10,962 bases of DNA from NCBI GenBank assembly GCA_910585665.1, contig CAJUFI010000080.1, positions 1-10,962 on the forward strand, read 5' to 3'. This document shows positions 1 through 5,822 of the stretch, in pieces. Numbering within the stretch: the stretch's first letter is position 1; every line of letters begins with the position of its first letter. Under the pieces are notes generated by a model. The model was given only the letters and a program-made list of their open reading frames with translations. It had not been told where the DNA came from and searched no databases. Both the position numbers and the translations under genes were made by a program. The stretch is from an uncultured Acetatifactor sp. GTDB taxonomy: Bacteria > Bacillota > Clostridia > Lachnospirales > Lachnospiraceae.

Positions 1-87
1 CCGGATATATGGAGCGGAGAGAAGCCGAAGCCGCCAGGGCCGGAAAGCCGGCGCATTTCTGATTCCCGGTTCCCATGGACTGCCTAA
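1..87 (+). other. Possible 3' end of an upstream gene (ambiguous frame)
   Basis: Two forward frames are open from the left edge and end nearby. One gives GYMERREAEAARAGKPAHF and stops with TGA at 60-62. The other has a KPKPPGPE-like proline/lysine stretch and stops with TAA at 85-87. Both use GC-rich codons like the genes downstream. Either could be the C-terminus of a gene that starts outside the window, or neither; I do not recognise a family. Only the right-hand limit is visible, so this is a weak call. Confidence 0.2.
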
Positions 88-525
88 CGATTTCACTTGC
101 CGTGAAACCAGACTGCATAACGCTGACTGGTTCAATCGCAAGATTACATTAGGCAGTATTCAGCGTTATGCAGTATAACAATGTCCAGACGGACTGGCAG
201 CGTTTCACAACACTGCTCTCTGCCGGTATCATCAACGGCTTTACAGGCAAGAGCGGCACCGTCACAGAGCCGAAACACGGCCCCAACAGACTTGCCCGAC
301 AAAGGAGAACTGTCATACCAGCAACCCTGCCACAAAGCTGGATGTGCATCCCGTGGGCCTTCCTGGTCGAGCGCATGATTGCCGCAGGCAGGTATTTTCC
401 GGTGATTTTGCAGTTATTACCCATGGACAGGGCGATTTATGGCAGAAGTTTCACACAAAGATGGTATCTCTGGCAGAAAACCTTGAATTTATATGGAAAA
501 AATTTCAAAAAAACGCACGCAGCCG
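63..525. other. Unexplained stretch with competing ORFs
   Basis: About 460 bases without a gene I can support. A + strand reading frame at 168-530 would give 120 residues with no recognisable domain. A - strand frame at 149-424 (91 residues) and a + strand frame at 181-378 overlap it. None has a convincing ribosome binding site. The segment is less G-rich than the genes downstream and contains the inverted repeat at 112-174. It ends where subtilase homology begins, near 526-540. It could be a degenerate mobile element, a noncoding RNA region or replaced 5' sequence of the protease gene; the sequence alone does not decide. Confidence 0.35.
112..174. repeat. 15-bp perfect inverted repeat with 33-nt spacer
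   Basis: ACTGCATAACGCTGA at 112-126 is the exact reverse complement of TCAGCGTTATGCAGT at 160-174. A second pair, ACTGCCTAA at 79-87 and TTAGGCAGT at 149-157, is interleaved with it, and the two left arms (from 78 and from 111) resemble each other as direct repeats. There is no T-run after the right arm, so an intrinsic terminator is unlikely. It may be a structured RNA, a protein-binding site or the end of a small mobile element. Confidence 0.6.
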
Positions 526-1360
526 ATTGACACCAGAGGGAATGGAGGAACACCCTGATCTGCAGGGCCGGGCAGTCTGTTTCCGCGACTTTGTGGGGCA
601 TCGGAGACGGATGTACGATGACAGCGGCCATGGAACCCATGTCTGCGGGATTCTGTGCGGAAACGGCAGATTGTCGGGAGGGCGCTACCGGGGGATGGCG
701 CCGGGGGCCAGGCTGGCTGTGGGAAAGGTGCTGGACTGGAAAGGGGACGGCTCTACGGAGGCCATGCTGGAGGGGCTGGACTGGGTGCTGCGGATCAGGC
801 GGGAATACGGGATACGGATCGTGAACATTTCCGTGGGGATAGGGAGCCTGGAGGAGCAGGGGAAGGAGACGGCCCTGCGGGACAAGGTAGAGGAACTGTG
901 GGCCAGCGGGCTGCTGGTGGTCTGCGCGGCGGGCAACAAGGGGCCCGGAGACGGCAGCATCTCCGCCGTGGGAGGGGGCAGCGTGGTGACGGTGGGCTGT
1001 TATGATGGCAGCTATGCTTTGGGGAATCCCCGCAGCTGTGAATTGTATTCGGGCAGGGGGATGTCCGGGAGCCTGATACGCAAGCCGAACCTGGTGGCCC
1101 CCGGCACGGACATTGTTTCCTGTAATCTTGATCATCGGAATCATTACGGCAGGGCAGGGACCCTGTATGTGGCCAAAAGCGGCACGTCCATGGCTACCCC
1201 CGTGGTGTCGGGGGCGGCCGCGCTGGCTTTTCAGAAATTTCCGGATATGACCAACGAAGAATGCAAACAGAAGCTGCAGTTCACGGCCACGGATCTGGGG
1301 CTTCCCTGGAACAGGCAGGGCTGGGGGCTGCTGAATGTGGAGAGGCTGTTGGACAGATGA
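344..1360 (+). CDS. S8 (subtilisin-like) serine peptidase with defective N-terminal end
   Basis: Subtilases are serine peptidases with an Asp-His-Ser triad. Seen here, numbering from the GTG at 344: HPDL at 70-73, catalytic His96 in DSGHGTHVCG, oxyanion Asn198 in AAGN, VAPG at 251-254, and catalytic Ser282 in GTSMATP. The domain runs to the C-terminus, about 270 residues from HPDL to the stop, which fits the small clostridial intracellular type. No signal peptide or propeptide is apparent. The Asp segment (usually V-A-V-x-D-T/S-G, seven residues before HPDL) is missing from the frame. ATT-GAC-ACC (526-534, Ile-Asp-Thr) lies one frame away at the expected distance, so the 5' end appears frameshifted or replaced. 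The first ~60 residues do not resemble a subtilase, and the true start is uncertain. No ribosome binding site or promoter was found. It may be a pseudogene, or a sequencing or assembly error may have broken the frame. The family call is firm; activity is doubtful. Confidence 0.78.
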   Translation: MHPVGLPGRAHDCRRQVFSGDFAVITHGQGDLWQKFHTKMVSLAENLEFIWKKFQKNARSRLTPEGMEEHPDLQGRAVCFRDFVGHRRRMYDDSGHGTHVCGILCGNGRLSGGRYRGMAPGARLAVGKVLDWKGDGSTEAMLEGLDWVLRIRREYGIRIVNISVGIGSLEEQGKETALRDKVEELWASGLLVVCAAGNKGPGDGSISAVGGGSVVTVGCYDGSYALGNPRSCELYSGRGMSGSLIRKPNLVAPGTDIVSCNLDHRNHYGRAGTLYVAKSGTSMATPVVSGAAALAFQKFPDMTNEECKQKLQFTATDLGLPWNRQGWGLLNVERLLDR

Positions 1361-1380
1361 ATGTCCGGCAGCCGTATTCC

Positions 1381-1429
1381 TTAATTTTGTGAAAAAAGCA
1401 TTGACAGGGACTTCATGATTGTATACAAT
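1381..1429 (+). promoter_or_regulatory. Sigma-A promoter of the citrate synthase/GntR/icd block
   Basis: TTGACA at 1401-1406 and TACAAT at 1424-1429 are separated by exactly 17 bases. An A/T-rich stretch (1381-1400, including a run of six A) lies directly upstream and resembles an UP element. Transcription would begin near 1436, which excludes upstream in-frame ATGs such as the one near 1415 as starts for the next gene. Confidence 0.8.
1418..1429. promoter_or_regulatory. Palindromic operator candidate over the -10 box (GntR/FCD type)
   Basis: ATTGTATACAAT is a perfect 12-bp palindrome; extended to ATGATTGTATACAATGAT (1415-1432), 16 of 18 positions remain symmetric. It covers the whole -10 element, so a bound protein would block RNA polymerase. 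Short GT-N-AC palindromes of this kind are typical of FadR/FCD-subfamily GntR repressors. One such regulator is encoded two genes into this transcription unit, at 2969-3667. That this regulator binds here is inference; I found no second copy of the motif in the window. Confidence 0.6.
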
Positions 1430-1492
1430 GATACAGATGCGGGAACTGAAAGACAAAGGACAACCGGCCGCATGGCGAAAAGGAGTGGGACT

Positions 1493-2920
1493 ATGAGAGA
1501 CAACGAGACATTTCAGAATCGTCCGATTACCATGAACAACCACAACAATCTGCTGGAAATCGAGGAGCATATGTACATCCTGGATGATGTAAAGAAGCCC
1601 AATGTATTCCGCAATATGTTCCCCTATTCTGAGATTCCGAAGATTCCGTTCAATGACAGGATCGTGCCCCACAATATGCCGAAGGAGATCTGGATCACGG
1701 ACACGACCTTCCGGGACGGACAGCAGTCCAGAGCGCCGTACACCACGGAGCAGATTGTGACGATATATGACTATCTGCATAGGCTGGGAGGCCCTAACGG
1801 CTTGATTCGCGCCAGCGAGTTTTTCCTATACAGCAAGAAGGACAGGGACGCCGTGTACAAGTGCATGGAGAAAGGGTACCGCTTTCCGGAGGTTACCAGC
1901 TGGATTCGGGCCAGCAGGGAGGACTTCAAGCTGGTGAAGGAGATTGGCATGAAGGAGACGGGCATTTTGGTCAGCTGCTCGGACTATCATATCTTCCTGA
2001 AGCTGAAGATGACCAGGCGTCAGGCCATGGAACACTACATAAGCGTAATCAAAGAGTGCCTGGAGGAGGGAATCAGCCCCCGATGCCATCTGGAGGACAT
2101 CACCAGGGCGGACATCTATGGCTATGTGGTTCCGTTCTGTCTGGAACTGATGAAGCTCATGGAGGAGTATGGGATACCAATCAAGATACGTGCCTGCGAT
2201 ACCATGGGATACGGGGTCAATTATCCCGGGGCGGTGATTCCCAGGAGCGTCCAGGGCATCGTCTATGCAATACATACCCATGCGGGGGTGCCGCATGCGC
2301 TGATTGAGTGGCACGGGCACAATGATTTCTACAAGGCGGTGTCCAACTCCACCACGGCTTGGCTGTACGGCTGTTCCGGAATCAATACGTCGCTGTTCGG
2401 CATCGGGGAGAGGACAGGCAATACGCCCCTGGAGGCCATGGTGTTCGAGTACGCCCAGCTGAAGGGCGACCTGAACGGGATGGACACTACGGTGATCACG
2501 GAGCTGGCAGAGTACTATGAGAGGGAGATAGGGTACCAGATTCCGCCCAGGACGCCTTTCGTGGGAAAGAACTTCAACGTGACCCGGGCGGGGATACATG
2601 CGGACGGATTGCTGAAGAACGAGGAGATCTACAATATTTTTGATACAGAGAAGTTCCTGAACAGGCCGGTGCTCTGCGCGGTGTCCAATACTTCTGGCCT
2701 GGCGGGCATTGCCCACTGGATCAATACCTATTATAAGCTGAAGGACGAGGAGCAGGTGGAAAAGGGCTCTGAGCTGGTGACGGAGATTAAGAGGTGGGTG
2801 GACGAGGAATATGCGGGAGGCCGCGTCACGGTGATGACGGATGAGGAAATGGTGGCCTGTGTGGACCGCGTCTGCCGGGAGAAGGACATTTCGCTGGGAG
2901 CGGCTTCAAAGAATCGGTAA
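1493..2920 (+). CDS. DRE-TIM acyltransferase, probable Re-citrate synthase (2-isopropylmalate synthase-like)
   Basis: A 475-residue member of the isopropylmalate/homocitrate/Re-citrate synthase family, which condense an acyl-CoA with a 2-oxo acid. Start chosen at ATG 1493: AAAAGGAG ends at 1485, seven bases upstream, and the promoter at 1401-1429 excludes the earlier in-frame ATG. Seen: DTTFRDGQQ at 70-78 (the DRE-type motif with Arg74 and Asp75), a metal-binding HGHND at 274-278, and RAGIHADGLLKNEEIY at 365-380, which matches the catalytic helix region of the family. The C-terminal LeuA regulatory domain of true leucine-pathway enzymes appears absent, arguing against leuA. Context supports citrate formation: a GntR regulator and isocitrate dehydrogenase follow in the same direction. 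In Clostridium acetobutylicum a Re-citrate synthase likewise sits beside aconitase and isocitrate dehydrogenase genes. Citramalate or isopropylmalate synthesis remains possible. Family is certain; substrate is moderately supported. Confidence 0.9.
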   Translation: MRDNETFQNRPITMNNHNNLLEIEEHMYILDDVKKPNVFRNMFPYSEIPKIPFNDRIVPHNMPKEIWITDTTFRDGQQSRAPYTTEQIVTIYDYLHRLGGPNGLIRASEFFLYSKKDRDAVYKCMEKGYRFPEVTSWIRASREDFKLVKEIGMKETGILVSCSDYHIFLKLKMTRRQAMEHYISVIKECLEEGISPRCHLEDITRADIYGYVVPFCLELMKLMEEYGIPIKIRACDTMGYGVNYPGAVIPRSVQGIVYAIHTHAGVPHALIEWHGHNDFYKAVSNSTTAWLYGCSGINTSLFGIGERTGNTPLEAMVFEYAQLKGDLNGMDTTVITELAEYYEREIGYQIPPRTPFVGKNFNVTRAGIHADGLLKNEEIYNIFDTEKFLNRPVLCAVSNTSGLAGIAHWINTYYKLKDEEQVEKGSELVTEIKRWVDEEYAGGRVTVMTDEEMVACVDRVCREKDISLGAASKNR

Positions 2921-2968
2921 GCCGAAAAGAATCCGCCTTGCGGCGGCAGGAGGTTGTGACGAAGGGAA

Positions 2969-3667
2969 ATGGGTAATTATGACGTAAAGCAGGAGGTAAC
3001 GGACAAGTACTCCCTGCGGGGTCGTGTATTCAACAAGCTGCGGGACGATATCCTCAGCGGGAAATACGAGGAACATGAGGAACTGAAGGAGGTGGCCATC
3101 GGCGAGGAGATGGGCGTCAGCCGGACTCCGGTGCGGGAGGCCTTCCGGCAGCTGGAGCTGGAGGGGCTGATTCAGATCATCCCCAACAAGGGGGCGTACG
3201 TCACCGGCATCACGGAGAAGGACGTGAAGGACATCTATATGATCCGCTCCCGTTTGGAGGGATTGTGCGCGCGCTGGGCCACGGCGCATATCACCGGGGA
3301 ACAGATGGACGAGATGGAGGAGAATGTGTACCTGGCGGAGTTCCATGCGAAGAAAGGGCATCTGGAGCAGCTGGCGGAGCTGGACAACCGATTCCATGAC
3401 ATTATGTATGAGGCCTGCAACAGCAAGATTCTGGAGCGGCAGCTGAAGGATTTCCACCAGTACGTGCTGCGGGTGCGCAAAAAGACCCTGGCAAATGTGA
3501 ACCGGGGGCCGAAGTCCAATGAGGAGCACAAAAATATCATGGAGGCCATCAAGGCGGGGGATGGGGATTTGGCAGAGCGCCTGGCCCACCAGCATATGAT
3601 CAATGCCTACGAGAACATGGTCAAAAATGGCCTGCGGGAGGCATATGTCAGAGATGATATGGGATAG
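2969..3667 (+). CDS. GntR family transcriptional regulator, FCD (FadR) subfamily
   Basis: A 232-residue DNA-binding regulator. Residues 14-80 form the winged helix-turn-helix: RGRVFNKLRDDILSG, then the recognition stretch GVSRTPVREAFRQLELEGLI and wing NKGAYV. Residues 84-215 form the all-helical FCD ligand domain, with the metal-binding pattern Asp139-x3-His143, His187 (EEHKNI) and His209 (HQHM). FCD domains usually bind small carboxylates through that metal, so citrate, isocitrate or 2-oxoglutarate are reasonable effectors (inference). The start is ATG 2969, the only one in frame after a TGA at 2957-2959. The nearest purine stretch is GAAGGGAA directly before it, while a better AGGAGG lies 15 bases upstream, so translation may be modest. 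It lies 48 bases after the citrate synthase-like gene, in the same direction, and probably autoregulates through the palindrome at 1418-1429. Confidence 0.93.
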   Translation: MGNYDVKQEVTDKYSLRGRVFNKLRDDILSGKYEEHEELKEVAIGEEMGVSRTPVREAFRQLELEGLIQIIPNKGAYVTGITEKDVKDIYMIRSRLEGLCARWATAHITGEQMDEMEENVYLAEFHAKKGHLEQLAELDNRFHDIMYEACNSKILERQLKDFHQYVLRVRKKTLANVNRGPKSNEEHKNIMEAIKAGDGDLAERLAHQHMINAYENMVKNGLREAYVRDDMG

Positions 3668-3670
3668 GGT

Positions 3671-3698
3671 TTGGAAATGTCACCAGCTAACTTAATAC
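3671..3698 (+). promoter_or_regulatory. icd: Possible weak internal promoter before icd
   Basis: TTGGAA at 3671-3676 and TAATAC at 3693-3698 are 16 bases apart, directly upstream of the leader hairpin. The match is moderate. The gene could equally be read from the promoter at 1401-1429. Confidence 0.3.
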
Positions 3699-3699
3699 A

Positions 3700-3752
3700 G
3701 CGTCTGCTCCGCATGGCACCAGCCCATGTCCGGGTACTGGCGGGGCAGATGC
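3700..3752 (+). promoter_or_regulatory. Stable leader hairpin upstream of icd
   Basis: In the transcript GCGUCUGCUCCGC (3700-3712) pairs along all 13 positions with GCGGGGCAGAUGC (3740-3752), counting two G-U pairs. The loop has further pairing potential (CCAGCCC with GGGUACUGG). No U-run follows, so it is not a normal intrinsic terminator. It ends 11 bases before the AGGAGG of icd and could act in mRNA processing, stability or translation control between the regulator and enzyme genes. The structure is visible; the role is inference. Confidence 0.5.
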
Positions 3753-3777
3753 GGAACTAAACTAGGAGGATTGAAAA

Positions 3778-4986
3778 GTGGACAAGATTAAGATGACGAC
3801 CCCTTTGGTAGAGATGGACGGCGATGAGATGACGAGGATTCTCTGGCAGATGATCAAGGAGGAGCTGCTGCTCCCTTACATCGATTTGAAGACAGAGTAT
3901 TACGACTTAGGCCTGGAGCACAGGAATGCCACCAATGACCAGGTCACGGTGGATTCCGCCAATGCCACATTGAAGTACGGCGTTGCCGTGAAGTGCGCCA
4001 CCATAACCCCCAATGGGGCCAGGATGAAGGAGTATGACCTGAAGGAGATGTGGAAGAGCCCCAACGGCACCATCCGTGCGATATTGGACGGCACTGTGTT
4101 CCGGGCCCCCATCCTGGTGAAGGGCATCGTCCCCTATGTGAAGAACTGGACGAAGCCCATCACGATTGCCAGACATGCCTATGGGGACGTCTATAAGAAT
4201 ACAGAAATCAAAGTGCCCGGGCCCGGCAGGGCGGAACTGGTGTTCACTGCCCAGGACGGCACCGAGACAAGGGAACTGATTCACGAGTTCAAGGGAGCCG
4301 GGATTCTGCAGGGCATCCACAACACGGAGCAGTCCATCAGCAGCTTTGCCAGAGCCTGCTTCGGATATGCCATAGACACCAGGCAGGATCTGTGGTTCTC
4401 CACCAAGGATACCATATCCAAGAAATATGATCATACGTTCAAGGATATCTTCCAGGAAATCTATGACGCTGAATTCAGGCAGAAGTTTGAGGAGCTGGGC
4501 ATTGAATATTTCTATACCCTGATTGACGATGCGGTGGCCAGGGTGATTCGTTCCGAGGGCGGATTCATCTGGGCCTGCAAGAACTATGACGGGGACGTGA
4601 TGTCGGATATGGTGGCTACGGCTTACGGCGATTTGTCCATGATGACCTCCGTGCTGGTGTCCCCCAGCGGCGTCTATGAATATGAGGCGGCCCATGGGAC
4701 CGTGCAGCGCCATTATTATAAGCATCTGAAAGGAGAGGAGACTTCCACCAACTCTATCGCCACTATCTTCGCGTGGACAGGGGCCCTGAGAAAGCGTGGA
4801 GAGCTGGACGGCAATGATGCGCTTGCGGCATTTGCCGGAAAGCTGGAGCAGGCCTGCATCAAGACTGTGGAGGACGGCAAGATGACTAAGAGCCTGTCGC
4901 TGATTTCCACCTGCGAGAATCCTGTCATCCTGAACAGCCTGGGCTTCATCAAGGCCATCCGGGAGACCCTGGACAGTCTGCTGTGA
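3778..4986 (+). CDS. icd: NADP-dependent isocitrate dehydrogenase (eukaryote-like dimeric type)
   Basis: Oxidatively decarboxylates isocitrate to 2-oxoglutarate with NADP+, in the cytoplasm. The 402 residues align with human IDH1-type enzymes almost throughout. Ser94, Arg100, Arg109 and Arg132 (in KSPNGTIR, GTVFRA and ARHAYGD) fall at the same positions as the substrate-binding residues of IDH1. Lys210 (STKDTI) and acidic metal ligands in LIDD and NYDGDVMSD are present. Arg311-His312 in GTVQRHY matches the NADP-binding pair. Length is normal and both ends look complete. The start is GTG 3778, eight bases after AGGAGG (3764-3769). It lies 110 bases downstream of the GntR gene, with a hairpin between them, and ends before a strong terminator. 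With the citrate synthase-like enzyme it would feed 2-oxoglutarate and glutamate synthesis; aconitase is not in the window. Confidence 0.97.
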   Translation: MDKIKMTTPLVEMDGDEMTRILWQMIKEELLLPYIDLKTEYYDLGLEHRNATNDQVTVDSANATLKYGVAVKCATITPNGARMKEYDLKEMWKSPNGTIRAILDGTVFRAPILVKGIVPYVKNWTKPITIARHAYGDVYKNTEIKVPGPGRAELVFTAQDGTETRELIHEFKGAGILQGIHNTEQSISSFARACFGYAIDTRQDLWFSTKDTISKKYDHTFKDIFQEIYDAEFRQKFEELGIEYFYTLIDDAVARVIRSEGGFIWACKNYDGDVMSDMVATAYGDLSMMTSVLVSPSGVYEYEAAHGTVQRHYYKHLKGEETSTNSIATIFAWTGALRKRGELDGNDALAAFAGKLEQACIKTVEDGKMTKSLSLISTCENPVILNSLGFIKAIRETLDSLL

Positions 4987-5022
4987 CAGTGATGAAAGAT
5001 TGCATAAAAACCGGATAAGGGA

Positions 5023-5075
5023 CAAAAATAGCGGGAATCCATGCGAATGTACGTTCGAATGGATTCCCGTTTAAA
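5023..5075. terminator. Bidirectional intrinsic terminator between convergent genes
   Basis: CGGGAATCCAT (5032-5042) pairs with ATGGATTCCCG (5059-5069). After one mismatch the stem extends by CGAA (5044-5047) with TTCG (5054-5057) around a six-base loop. On the + strand GTTTAAAA follows; on the - strand the stem is followed by CTATTTTTG. It therefore can end both icd (from the left) and the coiled-coil gene (from the right). Confidence 0.85.
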
Positions 5076-5106
5076 ACCTTCTCCGCAGAAGGAAAAAATC
5101 AGAACC

Positions 5107-5733
5107 TTAGGAAGCTTGGCGCTTTATCGTTTCGACATCTCGTTCGAGACAGTCCATCCGTGACTTCAGGCCGGATATCTGCACTTCATACAGAATGGAT
5201 TTGTCTTGTACCCGAATCGCCGCATTCAGTTTGTCGATGATATTCAAGTGGTTCTCGGCAAGAATCTGAATGTTGTGATTGGTTTCGTTCTCAAGCTTCA
5301 GGGAGAGTTCCGCCAGCTTCTGGTTTGAAGATGCCATGGCCTCCTTAAGTACCTGGACATCGTCATTGAGTATCTGTACTTTTTCCTTGAGCACCTGGAC
5401 GTCGTCCTTGAGCGCCTGGACGTCGTCCTTGAGCACCTGGACGTCGTCCTTGAGCACCTGGACGTCGTCCTTGAGCGCCTGGACGTCGTCCTTGAGCACC
5501 TGGACATCGTCCTTGAGCGCCTGGACGTCGTCCTTGAGCGCCTGGACGTCGTCCTTGAGCGCCTGGACGTCGTCCTTGAGCACCTGGACATCGTCCTTGA
5601 GCGCCTGGACATCGTCCTTGAGCATTCTGACATCTGTCTTGAGCTCGTGTATGTCATCTTTCATGACATGCATGTCATGCTTTATCTCTTGTATGTTTTT
5701 GGCCATTTCTAAAAGCAGTTCTGTGTCAGTCAT
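5107..5733 (-). CDS. Heptad-repeat coiled-coil protein of unknown function
   Basis: A 208-residue cytoplasmic-looking protein with no signal peptide or membrane segment. The start is the ATG at 5733 (MTDTELLLEMAKN), eight bases after AAGGAGG (5742-5748); an open frame continues upstream but would overlap the ABC-F gene and lacks support. Residues 13-37 are degenerate heptads, 38-115 are eleven nearly identical units LKDDVQ[A/V], and 116-135 decay again (LKEKVQI, LNDDVQV). This is an almost ideal coiled coil with Leu and Val as core positions. The C-terminal part (about 140-208) is not repetitive (LAENHLNIIDKLN, SGLKSRMDCLERDVETIK) and is also helical. Similar proteins with variable heptad number occur in gut Lachnospiraceae as far as I recall, without known function. 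It has its own perfect promoter and a 5' stem-loop, so it is probably well expressed. It ends against the shared terminator. Confidence 0.85.
   Translation of the reverse strand: MTDTELLLEMAKNIQEIKHDMHVMKDDIHELKTDVRMLKDDVQALKDDVQVLKDDVQALKDDVQALKDDVQALKDDVQVLKDDVQALKDDVQVLKDDVQVLKDDVQALKDDVQVLKEKVQILNDDVQVLKEAMASSNQKLAELSLKLENETNHNIQILAENHLNIIDKLNAAIRVQDKSILYEVQISGLKSRMDCLERDVETIKRQAS
5380..5631. repeat. 21-bp tandem array (VNTR) encoding heptads
   Basis: Ten consecutive 21-bp units fill 5401-5610, each of the form [G/A]TCGTCCTTGAGC[G/A]CCTGGAC, with decayed units at 5380-5400 and 5611-5631. Units differ almost only at two positions: one silent (G/A in the Asp codon) and one changing Ala to Val. 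Copy number changes would keep the frame and lengthen or shorten the coiled coil by one heptad each. The near-identity at third codon positions points to recent expansion or homogenisation. Confidence 0.95.
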
Positions 5734-5758
5734 ATGACATACCTCCTTAACGTATTTT

Positions 5759-5777
5759 TCTGGATGCCCACTCCAGA
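5759..5777 (-). promoter_or_regulatory. 5' stem-loop in the coiled-coil gene leader
   Basis: Read on the minus strand, TCTGGA-GTGGGCA-TCCAGA forms a six-pair stem with a seven-base loop. The promoter at 5785-5813 predicts a transcript start near 5778, so this hairpin would sit at the extreme 5' end of the mRNA, a position known to protect transcripts from decay. The role here is inferred from position. Confidence 0.45.
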
Positions 5778-5784
5778 TTGCTAT

Positions 5785-5813
5785 ATTATATCGACAAAAT
5801 TCGCGCCTGTCAA
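5785..5813 (-). promoter_or_regulatory. Perfect consensus sigma-A promoter for the coiled-coil gene
   Basis: On the minus strand TTGACA (5808-5813) and TATAAT (5785-5790) are separated by exactly 17 bases, a 12/12 match to consensus. It lies in the short gap between the end of the ABC-F gene (5823) and the coiled-coil gene start (5733), so the latter has its own strong promoter. Confidence 0.88.
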
Positions 5814-5822
5814 TGGACAAAT

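Noticed and set aside
527..532. TTGACA as a -35 box before the subtilase
   Set aside because: No acceptable -10 sequence lies 16-18 bases downstream; the hexamer is better explained as the out-of-frame Ile-Asp-Thr codons.
1415..1492. Earlier ATG at 1415 as start of the citrate synthase-like gene
   Set aside because: It lies between the -35 and -10 boxes of the promoter, so it would not be in the mRNA; ATG 1493 has a good ribosome binding site.
437..1780. 447-residue open frame on the minus strand
   Set aside because: It lies antisense to the subtilase and the start of the citrate synthase-like gene, both with clear family motifs. Its His/Pro-rich composition is typical of an antisense shadow in GC-rich DNA.
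5401..5610. CRISPR array
   Set aside because: Units abut with no spacers and encode in-frame heptads; this is a coding tandem repeat. The same reasoning (no unique spacers) applies to the 41-bp array at the end.
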